From positions 34,795 through 98,794 of the forward strand of contig NZ_BCXA01000015.1 of the NCBI RefSeq assembly GCF_001894865.1: DNA of 64,000 bases, read 5' to 3'. The translations under genes and the position numbers were made by a program. The notes below the pieces were generated by a model. It was not told the origin of the DNA. It saw only the letters and a list, made by a program, of their open reading frames with translations, and ran no database searches. Within the stretch, counting starts at the first letter, position 1. Each line of letters opens with the position of its first letter. This document shows, one piece after another, positions 41,815-50,362 of the stretch. The DNA is from Rhodococcus maanshanensis NBRC 100610. GTDB lineage: Bacteria; Actinomycetota; Actinomycetes; Mycobacteriales; Mycobacteriaceae.

Positions 41815-43587
41815 TCATGGCAGCAGTCTGTCCAGGAAGTCGTTGCTGAAGATGCGGTGCGGGTCGTTGGCGTTGTACGCGGCGCGGGCGGTGTCCCAGT
41901 CGTCGCCTGCGGGCACCCCGGCGCGGTAGGTGCCGGGGATGACGGTCTCTATGGACGGCCCGTCGGAGTGCCCGGCCCGGTCGGTGAACGCCCAGCCCTT
42001 GGCCCACTCCGGCCGGAAGGTGGCGTAGTCGCCGCTGTAGTTCTCCCGCATGAACAGCTCCATCTCGCGGAAGTACGCGGCCTGGCCGGGCGTGCCGGGC
42101 ACCCCGACCACGTTCATCCAGATGGCGGTGTCCCACTCGGGGTGATCGGGACGCGGACGCAGCGCCGAGATGGTCGGCGGGCCAGCGCTTTCCACCGTCA
42201 CCTCGCCCTGGTCGTCGAGACCGCACAGGCGCACCTCGAAGGGCCCGTTGATCGGAAAGCGGCCGGCCGCCTGGAGTTCGTGCTGGCGCCGGTGATGCCA
42301 GCCGGTGAACTCGTTGATCACCCGCGCGATGTTCGACCTGCGGGTGATCACCACACCACCACCCGCGTTCATCCGCAGGGTCGTCGCGCGAAGGTAGAAC
42401 AGCACGTCCTTGGACCAACCCCACAGGTCCGCGGTTCCGGTGGCGGCGAGCCCGGAGGCGATGGTCGCGAACTGCGCCTGACCGAACAGCGGAGTGGCGC
42501 TGCCGATCCCCCTGGTGATGAGCCCGAGCGGATCGGTGACCGCCTGCGGGATGTTGTCCGAGTACCAGTAGTTGTAGGGACCGGTCACCTCCCGGGATTG
42601 CGGCGGCTTGACCGGGGTTGGCGTCCACACCTTGAGCCACGGCGTCTCGGTGAAGGGGAACCAGATCGCCTCGACGCGCCCCGACCGGGCCACGTAGCTC
42701 TCGAACGTCCGGCCGGGCGCCCCCGCAGGCGCGAACAGCTCACGCCACGGGATGTCGGTGACGGACTCGCAGCGGAGCCGGTAGTTCGGGCCGGCCTGCA
42801 ACGTCACCGAGGTGACGAAGGACCGGCCGAGATGGGTGAGCAGCGGCCGGATGGCGGCGTCGGCCCTGCTGAACTCCCGCAGTTCGTACCGACCGGCCAC
42901 GTCGTCCCAGACCACCGCGGTCATCGCGGTCACCAGGTTGCTCAGAGACCCGAAAGATGCTCCAGGAAGCGCGGATTCACCATCGGCGGGCAGCGTGGCC
43001 CCGTGCGCGTCGATCGCGAGCACCCCAGCGATGGTGAGCCCGCCGATCGCGGGGGCGTTGGCCCAGCCGAGCCCGTGCGCCTGCAGCTCGGTGAGGATGG
43101 TCTCGACGGTGGCGCCCGCGCCCGCGGTGACCGTGGCACGGCCCTCGGCGGCGCCCGCCGGGTCGACCAGAACGGCGTTCAGTCGGGCCATGGTGTCCAC
43201 CAGCAGCACCCGGTCGACGTTCTGGCCTGCCTCCAGGGTCAGCGGGCTCCACCCGTGCATGGTCCCGCGCGGCCGCAGCCGGTAGCCGTTGGCGTGCGCC
43301 CAGTTCGCGAGCCGGACCACGTCCCGCGCATCGCGGGGCGTGCACGTCCAGACCTGGTCGAAACGGATCTCCTGCGCCCAGTTCTCGTAGCCCTGCTGGG
43401 CGAGGGCGATGCCGTCGGGGAAGGCGGGCGGGGCGGGCAGGGTCGCCCTGACGTCACCGAACGGGATCGCCTGCGCGGGCGTCCAGCCGAGTCCGGCGAG
43501 GGCGGCGGCCCCCGCCGCGGCGGTCAGGAAGCCTCTGCGCGAGACGCCCCCCGTCTGCTGGTCCGAACGACCTGCGGCCATCGACAT
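41815..43587 (-). CDS. Cholesterol oxidase, covalent-FAD (BCO2/VAO type), Tat-exported
   Basis: 590 residues. The twin-arginine signal GVSRRGFLTAAAGAAALAG ends near PAQA. The VAO-type FAD domain has NGYRLRPRGTMHGWSPLTLE, in which His is the covalent flavin attachment residue of type II cholesterol oxidases. APAIGGLTIAGVLAIDAHGA is the second FAD segment. The C-terminal substrate domain (GWSKDVLFYLRATTLRMNAG, NDPHRIFSNDFLDRLLP) matches the cholesterol-oxidase substrate-binding family. It oxidises 3-beta-hydroxysterols to 3-keto-4-enes with H2O2 formation outside the cell. A KstR-like box lies 53 bases upstream, and it faces an MmpL gene. Confidence 0.88.
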   Translation of the reverse strand: MSMAAGRSDQQTGGVSRRGFLTAAAGAAALAGLGWTPAQAIPFGDVRATLPAPPAFPDGIALAQQGYENWAQEIRFDQVWTCTPRDARDVVRLANWAHANGYRLRPRGTMHGWSPLTLEAGQNVDRVLLVDTMARLNAVLVDPAGAAEGRATVTAGAGATVETILTELQAHGLGWANAPAIGGLTIAGVLAIDAHGATLPADGESALPGASFGSLSNLVTAMTAVVWDDVAGRYELREFSRADAAIRPLLTHLGRSFVTSVTLQAGPNYRLRCESVTDIPWRELFAPAGAPGRTFESYVARSGRVEAIWFPFTETPWLKVWTPTPVKPPQSREVTGPYNYWYSDNIPQAVTDPLGLITRGIGSATPLFGQAQFATIASGLAATGTADLWGWSKDVLFYLRATTLRMNAGGGVVITRRSNIARVINEFTGWHHRRQHELQAAGRFPINGPFEVRLCGLDDQGEVTVESAGPPTISALRPRPDHPEWDTAIWMNVVGVPGTPGQAAYFREMELFMRENYSGDYATFRPEWAKGWAFTDRAGHSDGPSIETVIPGTYRAGVPAGDDWDTARAAYNANDPHRIFSNDFLDRLLP

Positions 43588-43639
43588 GTCCCTCTCTAGG
43601 TGGGTGGCGCGGCCTGCGCACCACGAGCGAGGACAAAGT

Positions 43640-43653
43640 TAGAACATGTTCCC
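43640..43653. promoter_or_regulatory. KstR-like operator box
   Basis: TAGAACATGTTCCC fits the published KstR consensus TnnAACnnGTTnnA at all but the last base and contains the perfect palindrome GAACATGTTC (43642-43651). It is 53 bases upstream of the cholesterol oxidase start and 118 bases upstream of the MmpL start. Confidence 0.6.
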
Positions 43654-43770
43654 GTCATCGTGTCGGGAAACGCGTACCTGGTCCCGGGAATCCCGGAATC
43701 CCCGGCTCACCACGTGGTCTACTTGAACCCGTTGGAGACCTGCGATGACGGGCATTTCCGAGGAGAACCG

Positions 43771-45993
43771 ATGGCCGAACTCGACCTCAGCGACGAGCCT
43801 TCGACGGTGACGCCGAGGAAGCCCCGGCGCGGCTGGCCGGTCTTCACCGTCGTCGCGATCGCGCTGATCGCCTTCCTGGCCGGTGGCGTCGGCGGCTCGT
43901 TCCAGAGCAAGCTCGCCGAGGTACAGAAGAACGACAACGCCAGCTACCTGTCCGCCTCCGCCGAATCGACCATCGTCGCCAACGAATCCGCGGAGTTCGT
44001 CACGGTCGAGACCATCCCGGGATTCGTGGTCTTCCACCGCGACGGCCCGTTGACCGAGCAGGACAAGGAATCGATCGCCGACGCCGCGACAGCGGTGACC
44101 CAGGTGCCGGGTGTCGACAAGACCGGGATGGCCCCGGTCCAGTACTCGGCCGACGGCACCACCGCGGCCCTGTTCGTGCCCCTGGTGGCCAAGTCCGATG
44201 GCGCGCAGGTCCAGGGCGACATCCTGGCCGAGACCGAGCAGCACGTGATGGAGGCGGCCAGATCCGCCGCCGCGGCCGAACTCGAGGTGCTGCCCGCGGG
44301 CCCCGGCGGGCTGCTCGTCGCGTTCATCGACGCCTTCCAGGGACTCGACGGCGCGTTGCTGGGCGCGGCCCTCCTCGTCGTGATCCTGATCCTGCTGGTC
44401 GTCTACCGCTCCCCCGTCCTGTGGATCTTCCCGCTGCTGTCCGCGATGCTGGCGCTCGGCCTCTCCTCGATGGTCATCTACTTCCTGGCCAAGCAGGACG
44501 TCCTGACGCTGACCGGCCAGAGTCAGGGCATCCTGATGGTCCTCGTGCTCGGCGCGGGCACCGACTACGCCCTGCTGCTGATCGCGCGGTACCGGGAGGA
44601 ACTGCACGCGTACCCGAACCGGTTCGACGCGATGATCCGGGCCTGGCGCGAATCGGCCCCCGCGATCACCGCATCCGCGGTGACCGTCATCCTCGGGCTG
44701 CTGTGCCTGACCTTCTCCGAACTGAACTCGAACAAGAGCCTCGGTCCGGTCACCGCCATCGGCATCGCTTGCACCTACCTGGTGATGATGACGTTCCTCC
44801 CCGTTGCGCTTGCCACCGCGGGCCGGTGGGTGTTCTGGCCGCGCGTCCCTCATGTCGATCACGCGGCGGATCTCGCCGCGCGCGGCATGTGGGGCCGGAT
44901 CGCCACCGCCGTCGGCAACCGGGCCCGGCCGGCGTGGATCGGCACCACGGTGCTGTTGATCGCGCTGTGCGCCATCGGGATCGGCAGCCTGCAGACCGAC
45001 GGGCTCACCGCGACCGAGAACTTCACCAACAACCCCGAGGCCGCCCAGGGCCAGGCGATCTACGACGCCAAGTTCCCTCAGGGCACCGGCGCTCCCGCCA
45101 TCATCATGACCAACGCCGACGCCGCCGAGCAGGTGATCGCCGTCGCGAGCGGGGTCGAGGGCGTGGCGACGGCACCGGGTTCGGTGTGCCTGCAGATCGA
45201 CTACGCCAAGGTCGCGGGGTTGAACCTGGGCACAGGCGCACCCGCGGCCGCACCGACCGGCTGCCCGCCGCCGCAGTTGACCGTGCAGCCGATCGACGGC
45301 CGCACCGTCGTCACCGCCACCCTCGCCGATTCCTATGACTCGCCTGCGGCGCTGGAGACGATCGAGCGGTTGCGCACCGCGGTGCACGCCGTCCCCGGCG
45401 CCGACGCCCTGGTGGGCGGGAACTCCGCGGCCACCCTCGACGTGCAGACCGCCTCGGTGCACGACAGGAACCTGATCATCCCGATCGTGCTGGTGGTGAT
45501 CTTCCTGGTGCTCGCGGTCCTGCTCCGGGCGCTGCTCGCTCCGCTGATCCTGATCGCCACCGTGGTGCTCTCGTTCGCCGCCACGCTCGGCGTGTGCGGG
45601 TTCTTCTTCACCCATGTGTTCCACTTCGCGGGTGCCGACCAGGCCTTCCCGCTGTTCGCCTTCGTGTTCCTGGTCGCGCTCGGCATCGACTACAACATCT
45701 TCCTGATGACCCGGGTGCGCGAGGAATCGCTCACCCACGGAACCCGCTCGGGCGTGCTGCGCGGCCTGGCCGTCACCGGCGGCGTCATCACCTCCGCGGG
45801 TGTGGTTCTCGCCGCGACATTCGCGGTGCTCGGCGTTCTCCCGCTGGTGTTCCTCGCGGAGATCGGGTTCGCGGTGGCGTTCGGCGTCCTGCTCGACACC
45901 ATCATCGTGCGCAGCGTGCTGGTGCCCGCCCTCTCCTACGACATCGGCAAGCGGATCTGGTGGCCGTCGGCGCTGGCGAAGGCGAAGGACTGA
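43771..45993 (+). CDS. MmpL/RND-family membrane transporter
   Basis: 740 residues with the two-fold RND layout. TM1 is VFTVVAIALIAFLAGGVGG, followed by a large extracytoplasmic loop, then a bundle (ALLGAALLVVILILLVVYRS onward) with the proton-relay motif GTDYALLLIARYREEL. A second loop and second bundle (LIIPIVLVVIFLVLAVLLRA onward) carry GIDYNIFLMTRVREESLTHG. MmpL proteins export lipids, siderophores or drugs by proton antiport. ATG at 43771 has GAGGAG six bases upstream; the frame is open further upstream but lacks a site. Its length is short for lipid-exporting MmpL and closer to the YdfJ-like group. Confidence 0.88.
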   Translation: MAELDLSDEPSTVTPRKPRRGWPVFTVVAIALIAFLAGGVGGSFQSKLAEVQKNDNASYLSASAESTIVANESAEFVTVETIPGFVVFHRDGPLTEQDKESIADAATAVTQVPGVDKTGMAPVQYSADGTTAALFVPLVAKSDGAQVQGDILAETEQHVMEAARSAAAAELEVLPAGPGGLLVAFIDAFQGLDGALLGAALLVVILILLVVYRSPVLWIFPLLSAMLALGLSSMVIYFLAKQDVLTLTGQSQGILMVLVLGAGTDYALLLIARYREELHAYPNRFDAMIRAWRESAPAITASAVTVILGLLCLTFSELNSNKSLGPVTAIGIACTYLVMMTFLPVALATAGRWVFWPRVPHVDHAADLAARGMWGRIATAVGNRARPAWIGTTVLLIALCAIGIGSLQTDGLTATENFTNNPEAAQGQAIYDAKFPQGTGAPAIIMTNADAAEQVIAVASGVEGVATAPGSVCLQIDYAKVAGLNLGTGAPAAAPTGCPPPQLTVQPIDGRTVVTATLADSYDSPAALETIERLRTAVHAVPGADALVGGNSAATLDVQTASVHDRNLIIPIVLVVIFLVLAVLLRALLAPLILIATVVLSFAATLGVCGFFFTHVFHFAGADQAFPLFAFVFLVALGIDYNIFLMTRVREESLTHGTRSGVLRGLAVTGGVITSAGVVLAATFAVLGVLPLVFLAEIGFAVAFGVLLDTIIVRSVLVPALSYDIGKRIWWPSALAKAKD

Positions 45994-46160
45994 AACGCCG
46001 GGGGCGTACGTCCCGACATACCGACGTGTTGCGTGTTTGAATGGCGCTCGGAGAGCACAGATTTCCGAAAGTCCCACCGCCGACACGCGTCCTGGTCCAG
46101 AATGAACGCCGATCGTCACCCTCCTGCGGGGGAGGAGCCGTTCGCTCGTAAAGGAGTGCC

Positions 46161-46799
46161 ATGTCGTTTCGTTCGCCGTCTCTGCTTGCCCGCAGGATCC
46201 TCGCCGCCACCGCCATCGCCGCTGCGGCGGGCGCTGCCCTGCCCGCGACGGCGAGTGCCGACGTGACACCGACCACGCTCATCAACGGCGTGCTCTCGAC
46301 CGTCGGCGGCTGCCAGACCCCCTTCCGCGAGGCGATCCTCACCTGCACCCGGCTCGAGACCCTCACCCCCCAGTTCCCGGTGGTCCTCGACCTGAATCCC
46401 TTCGGCACCAACATCGTGGCACTTGGCGCGGGGCTGTTCCCGAACGGCACGATGCGGCCGGTGCTCGAGTCCCGGATGCAGGCCACCCTGCAGGTCGCCC
46501 ACCGCTACCCGCTGTCCCCGATCATCGTCAGCGGCGGCGTGCCGCAGAACGGGATCACCGAGTCCCGCGCGATGCGCGACTGGCTGATCGGGCACGGCAT
46601 CCCCGCCTTCCGGATCACCGAGGAGTACACCTCGCGCTCCACGGTCGAGAACGCACGGAACACCAACGCGATCCTCGCTCAGCGCCGCGCCACCAGCGCC
46701 GTCGTGGTGACCTCGCCGGACCATCTGCAGCGCGCCATGGTCGACTTCCGCGTCGCGGTCGGCGGCCGCATCCCGATCGCGGGTGTCGTCGCCCCCTGA
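46161..46799 (+). CDS. Secreted YdcF/DUF218-like protein
   Basis: 212 residues. The Sec signal peptide (LLARRILAATAIAAAAGAAL, cleavage after ATASA) is followed by a DUF218 domain: VVLDLNPFGTNIVALGAGLF, then a Rossmann-like core with RYPLSPIIVSGGVPQNGITE, RITEEYTSRSTVENARNT and SAVVVTSPDHLQRAMVDF. DUF218 proteins are tied to envelope and vancomycin-sensitivity (SanA) functions. AAAGGAG precedes the ATG. It is a separate unit ahead of gpsA. Confidence 0.82.
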   Translation: MSFRSPSLLARRILAATAIAAAAGAALPATASADVTPTTLINGVLSTVGGCQTPFREAILTCTRLETLTPQFPVVLDLNPFGTNIVALGAGLFPNGTMRPVLESRMQATLQVAHRYPLSPIIVSGGVPQNGITESRAMRDWLIGHGIPAFRITEEYTSRSTVENARNTNAILAQRRATSAVVVTSPDHLQRAMVDFRVAVGGRIPIAGVVAP

Positions 46800-46898
46800 G
46801 CGGGCAGCGAGTTTCAAGATTTTCGCACCGCGCCGTCGGCGCGGGTGGGAACCTGAATCGATGATCGCAATTGTCGATGGCGGACTGGGTGATCGGTG

Positions 46899-47906
46899 AT
46901 GGCGCGGCCGGTACAGGTGGTGGTGCTTGGGGCGGGCTCGTGGGGAACCACGGTCGCGGGGCTCGCCGCGCGCAATACCCCGACGCTGCTGTGGTCCCGG
47001 GACCCGGATACCGCCGATGAGATCAATTCCGAGCATCGCAACTCCCGCTACCTCGGCGACCGGGCCCTCCCCTCGGATTTGCGCGCGACGTCGGATATCG
47101 CCGAGGCCGCCGACGCGGCCGACGTCCTGGTGGTCGGGGTGCCCTCGCACGCGGTCCGCTCGACGCTGAGCGAGATCTCCAACGGGGTTCGCGCCTGGGT
47201 GCCGGTGCTCTCGCTCGCGAAGGGGCTCGAGCCCGGCACCAGGCAGCGCCCCACCGAGGTGATCGCCGAATGCCTGCCGGGACACCCGGTCGGTCTGCTG
47301 GCCGGACCGAACATCGCAAGGGAGATCGTCGACGGCCTTGCCGCCGCGTCGGTGGTCGCGACCCAGGACGACCGGGTGGCCACCGCGCTACAGCCGCTGT
47401 TCGCCTCGCCGGTGTTCCGCGTGTACCGCAACACCGACGTGCTGGGCTGCGAGCTCGGCGGGATCCTCAAGAACATCGTCGCGATCGCCGCGGGCATGGC
47501 CGACGGCCTCGGGGTCGGGGACAACACCCGGGCGATGGTGCTCGCCCGCGGGCTCGCCGAGATGACCCGGCTCGGCGAGGCGATGGGGGCCAACCCGCGC
47601 ACGTTCGCCGGGCTCACCGGCGTCGGCGACCTGATCGCGACCTGCATCAGCCCGGCCTCCCGCAATCGCCGGGTCGGCGAGGCGCTTGCCCGCGGGCTCA
47701 CGATCGAGCAGACCCTCGCCGAACTCGGTCAGGTCGCCGAGGGTGTCAAGACCGCGCCGACGGTCATGGAACTGGCCCGCGACTACGAGGTCGAGATGCC
47801 GATCGCCGCGGAGGTGGAGGCGGTGGTCGCCGGCCGCCGCACCCCCGCGGAGGCGTATCGCGGGTTGCGGCGGGTGACCCCCGGCGACGAGGACGACATG
47901 GCCTGA
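46899..47906 (+). CDS. gpsA: Glycerol-3-phosphate dehydrogenase [NAD(P)+]
   Basis: 335 residues: N-terminal Rossmann [50 protein letters not shown], catalytic-lysine helix [20 protein letters not shown] and [20 protein letters not shown] with RNRRVG. It reduces dihydroxyacetone phosphate to sn-glycerol-3-phosphate for phospholipid synthesis. ATG at 46899 is used; a GTG directly before it would add one residue. A terminator hairpin follows at 47914. Confidence 0.93.
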   Translation: MARPVQVVVLGAGSWGTTVAGLAARNTPTLLWSRDPDTADEINSEHRNSRYLGDRALPSDLRATSDIAEAADAADVLVVGVPSHAVRSTLSEISNGVRAWVPVLSLAKGLEPGTRQRPTEVIAECLPGHPVGLLAGPNIAREIVDGLAAASVVATQDDRVATALQPLFASPVFRVYRNTDVLGCELGGILKNIVAIAAGMADGLGVGDNTRAMVLARGLAEMTRLGEAMGANPRTFAGLTGVGDLIATCISPASRNRRVGEALARGLTIEQTLAELGQVAEGVKTAPTVMELARDYEVEMPIAAEVEAVVAGRRTPAEAYRGLRRVTPGDEDDMA

Positions 47907-47913
47907 GCAACGA

Positions 47914-47941
47914 GGGCCGCCCGGGAATTCCCGGACGGCCC
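47914..47941 (+). terminator. Hairpin terminator after gpsA
   Basis: GGGCCG-C-CCGGG, loop AATT, CCCGG-A-CGGCCC; a single mismatch in an 12-bp stem. Confidence 0.65.
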
Positions 47942-48023
47942 CGTTCACACTCGAGTCGCGTCAAGCGAGTTGAGCCGCGCCCACCGGCTCACACGCGATC
48001 ACCCAACAGGGTTCGTCCGCCCA

Positions 48024-48221
48024 CTACTGATGGTCCGTCGAGCCACCGGGGCTGTCTCCGATGTGGACGCGCAAGCCCATCGGATTCCACCCCACGCTGC
48101 CCTCATGCCCGGCCACGTCGAGGGCGACTCCGGTGTCGAACGCGTCACCGTACCGTGCGAACAGCGGTACACGGTAGCTGACGGTGAAGGCGACGGATGG
48201 CCCGGCACCCGACTTCGACAT
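48024..48221 (-). pseudogene. C-terminal fragment paralogous to the neighbouring secreted protein
   Basis: 65-codon frame beginning MSKSGAGPSVAFTVSYRVPL. Its segment VAFTVSYRV ... DAFDTGVALDVAG ... WNPMGLRVHIG aligns with the last 50 residues of the secreted protein at 48312-48962 (VTFEVTYRV ... DVFDSGTAIEVSG ... WPEMGVKIG). It has no signal peptide or N-terminal two thirds and lies beyond the terminator of the intact gene. I read it as the decayed remnant of a tandem duplicate; a functional mini-protein is less likely. Confidence 0.6.
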
Positions 48222-48262
48222 GGAATGCGAATACTGTTGTCACGCTGGGTTTGTCATTAAAC

Positions 48263-48299
48263 GCAATGGTGCCACCCGGGACACGGGTGGCACCATTGC
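48263..48299 (-). terminator. Strong hairpin terminator
   Basis: GCAATGGTGCCACCCG (48263-48278) pairs perfectly with 48284-48299 around a 5-base loop, 13 bases beyond the stop of the secreted protein gene; a T-rich stretch follows on the minus strand. Confidence 0.8.
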
Positions 48300-48311
48300 G
48301 CTCGACGCGGA

Positions 48312-48962
48312 CTAGGAGCCGCTCGGTCCGAGCAGCCCGATCTTCACGCCCATCTCGGGCCACTCCTGGGCCGCCTGCCCACTGACCTCGATGGCGGTGC
48401 CGCTGTCGAAGACATCGATGTCGAACGAGATGTCGGTACGCACGCGGTAGGTGACCTCGAAGGTGACGGTCTTGTTGCCCGTCGCCGAGACGACCCAGCC
48501 CACATCCTTGGTCACGGCCAGTCGCCCGCCGGCCTGGGCGGGAACGACACCCTCGGTCTTCATCTGGCCGTCCTGCCACGAGGTGACGGTCGCGGTCCCC
48601 GCCACATAGCTGAGGGCGAACGGGAAGATGTCGGTGATCTTGTTGACGATCCGGTCCGGGCCGCCGGTGGCCGCGATGGTCGTCCGATAGGTGACCTGGC
48701 CGGTGGTCGCGATCTTGTTGCTGCCGACGACGGCCTTGGTCACCGCGAGGTTGTCGCTGGTCACCGTGGCGGAGGCGGGCAACTCCTGGCCGTTCGCGGT
48801 GGAACCGAGGTCCAGCTGAGCCGGGCCGCCCGCCGAGGAACCGAAGTCGAACAGGTTGGGTGCGGCCGACGCGGCGCCGGTGCCGAGGGCCAGGCCACCG
48901 CTGGCGAGCAGGGCCGAAGCGGCGACGGCGGATACGAGGCGGCGCATCATGGGACGGGACAT
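48312..48962 (-). CDS. Secreted beta-rich protein of unknown function
   Basis: 216 residues. The signal peptide (MSRPMMRRLVSAVAASALLA, cleavage after GAASA) is followed by a short Gly/Ser segment and a beta-strand-rich domain with alternating pattern (LAVTKAVVGSNKIATTGQVT, VTYRTTIAATGG, VAGTATVTSW, KTVTFEVTYRVRTDI). Two similar halves (each with a TGQVTYRT- or TVTFEVTYR-like strand) suggest an Ig-like or DUF11-like fold. I do not recognise a named family. ATG at 48962 has CGGAG seven bases upstream. A paralogous fragment lies downstream. Confidence 0.75.
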   Translation of the reverse strand: MSRPMMRRLVSAVAASALLASGGLALGTGAASAAPNLFDFGSSAGGPAQLDLGSTANGQELPASATVTSDNLAVTKAVVGSNKIATTGQVTYRTTIAATGGPDRIVNKITDIFPFALSYVAGTATVTSWQDGQMKTEGVVPAQAGGRLAVTKDVGWVVSATGNKTVTFEVTYRVRTDISFDIDVFDSGTAIEVSGQAAQEWPEMGVKIGLLGPSGS

Positions 48963-49156
48963 GCGGGATCTCCGTTCGGTAGGTGAGGCACGCGCCCCCG
49001 AACGCGTGTCGCGCCATCGTATGGATGCACACCCCTCCCCGCGCATGAATCCGAATATTACTGTCGCACTTGATAAATCGTTAGAGGAAACAAACATCGA
49101 GCGGCTGCGGCGGAGCCATCGCCGAAACCGGTGGATCCGATCGCCTACTGAGCCGG

Positions 49157-49282
49157 TTGCACCCCCGCCGCGGACCGTCTACCCTCGGTGCCCATGAAGC
49201 GCATCAAGCTCGTATTCCGCCCGTAGCGGGGTCTGATTCGGACCGACCCCTCGCTGCGGGTCGTCGAGCTATCTGTTGGTCC
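49157..49282 (+). promoter_or_regulatory. Leader region with alternative hairpins and possible pseudoknot
   Basis: TTGCAC (49157-49162) and TACCCT (49180-49185) are 17 bases apart and place the transcript start at the 10-codon ORF. After its stop, GGGGTC (49228-49233) can pair with GACCCC (49245-49250), while the overlapping CGACCC (49244-49249) can instead pair with GGGTCG (49258-49263). GGACC in the first loop (49240-49244) is complementary to GGTCC at 49278-49282, allowing a pseudoknot. The arrangement resembles peptide-controlled attenuators. The rest of the 348-bp gap (48963-49156) shows nothing else recognisable. Confidence 0.55.
49194..49226 (+). CDS. Leader peptide MKRIKLVFRP
   Basis: Ten-codon ORF at the extreme 5' end of the inferred transcript, eight bases after the -10 box, ending immediately before the first hairpin arm. 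It is basic and branched-chain-containing (Ile, Leu, Val) and ends Arg-Pro-stop, which can slow termination. Coding potential cannot be judged statistically at this length; position is the evidence. Confidence 0.45.
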   Translation: MKRIKLVFRP

Positions 49283-49310
49283 TTCCTCTCCATTCAGGAA
49301 GACCGCTTCA

Positions 49311-49793
49311 ATGAACTCTCTTCAGGCATATGCCTCGCACACCGCCACCACTGCGTCTGACCCGTTCGCGCTGCGTTTCGGCATGCCGCTCCCCCGCGCG
49401 CTGCGCACCGAGGCCGCGGGGATGAGCTGGCGCACGTTCCTCGCCACCTATTCGCCCTCCGGCGGCCCGATCCGCTTCGGCCGGTGGTCCGCGCACACCC
49501 TCGGCGCCGGCCGCTCCGAATACCGGGCCACCCTCGCCATCGGCGACACCATCCACCAGGCCGAGGCCACCGCCGCCGGACCGATCGCGGCGCTCACCTC
49601 GATGCTCTACGACGCAGGCCTGCCGCTGGAGATCCTGTCCTTCCACCAGCAGAAGCTCGGAGACGGCCGCATCGCGACCTTCCTGCTGTGCGAGCACGGC
49701 GGGCGCAGGCATTGGGCGGCCGGCCTCGCGGACACCGCGACCGAGTCGTCCGTCGAGGCGATGATCGCGGCCGCCAACATGCTGCACGGCTAG
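49311..49793 (+). CDS. Stand-alone LeuA-type regulatory-domain protein
   Basis: 160 residues. The C-terminal 100 resemble the allosteric (leucine-binding) domain of 2-isopropylmalate synthase: TIHQAEATAAGPIAALTSML, then LPLEILSFHQQKLGDGRIAT and WAAGLADTATESSVEAMIAA. The catalytic TIM barrel is absent. The first 60 residues include LRFGMPLPRALRTEAAGMSW. It may modulate LeuA or act as a free ligand sensor. AGGAAG lies nine bases before the ATG, and an attenuator-like leader precedes it, consistent with leucine-pathway control. Confidence 0.7.
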   Translation: MNSLQAYASHTATTASDPFALRFGMPLPRALRTEAAGMSWRTFLATYSPSGGPIRFGRWSAHTLGAGRSEYRATLAIGDTIHQAEATAAGPIAALTSMLYDAGLPLEILSFHQQKLGDGRIATFLLCEHGGRRHWAAGLADTATESSVEAMIAAANMLHG

Positions 49794-49797
49794 ACGG

Positions 49798-50304
49798 TCA
49801 GGGCATCTCCACGGTCTCCGCGCGGGCGACCTCGCCGATCGCCCGCCGGATGTAGCCCGACCCGGGCGCATCCGCGGCCGTGAGCAGGTCCGCGATCACC
49901 AGGGCCGCGTACCGGGGCAGATCCGCACGCGCCAGCGGGCGCGGATCCTCCTCGGGATCGGTCAGCCCCAGCGCACCGGTGAGCACAACGACGAGCACCG
50001 ATACGTCCAGATCGGGCACCCACGGCGCGGCGGACCGGGCGCAGCGCCCCAGCACGGCCTGCACGTCGTCACCGGTCAGGCCGTCGGGGTGCAGCTCCTC
50101 GAGCAGCTCGCGCACGATCGACGCGTGCACCACGGTGACCTGCTCCTGATCGAGGGCGGCGAGCCGGACGGACGCCTCGGCGAAGGGCTCGGGTTCGGTG
50201 GCGCGTGCCGCGGCGACGGCGGCGTCGGTCGCGTCGGCGATCTCACGGGCGGCGGACGGCCATTCGGTGGGCCACATCGGGCGGTTCTGCTCCTTCGAAT
50301 TCAT
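49798..50304 (-). CDS. Conserved-looking protein of unknown function
   Basis: 168 residues, mostly helical and acidic: EIADATDAAVAAARATEPEP, TVVHASIVRELLEELHPDGL, DDVQAVLGRCARSAAPWVPD, LDVSVLVVVLTGALGLTDPE, ARADLPRYAALVIADLLTAA. No signal peptide, no metal or cofactor motif recognised. The frame shows normal third-position GC bias and lies convergent to the LeuA-domain gene with a 4-bp gap. The ATG at 50304 has a weak site (CCGGA). Function not assignable. Confidence 0.6.
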   Translation of the reverse strand: MNSKEQNRPMWPTEWPSAAREIADATDAAVAAARATEPEPFAEASVRLAALDQEQVTVVHASIVRELLEELHPDGLTGDDVQAVLGRCARSAAPWVPDLDVSVLVVVLTGALGLTDPEEDPRPLARADLPRYAALVIADLLTAADAPGSGYIRRAIGEVARAETVEMP

Positions 50305-50362
50305 TCCGGCGGCACCATATTCCGATCCCGCCAGTTCCGGGCGGCGGGTGGGATCCGACGAC

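Noticed and set aside
43639..46269. 876-codon minus-strand open frame antisense to the MmpL gene
   Set aside because: Its translation is a low-complexity Arg/Asp/Glu/Gly/His-rich shadow with no domain, while the plus strand has full RND motifs.
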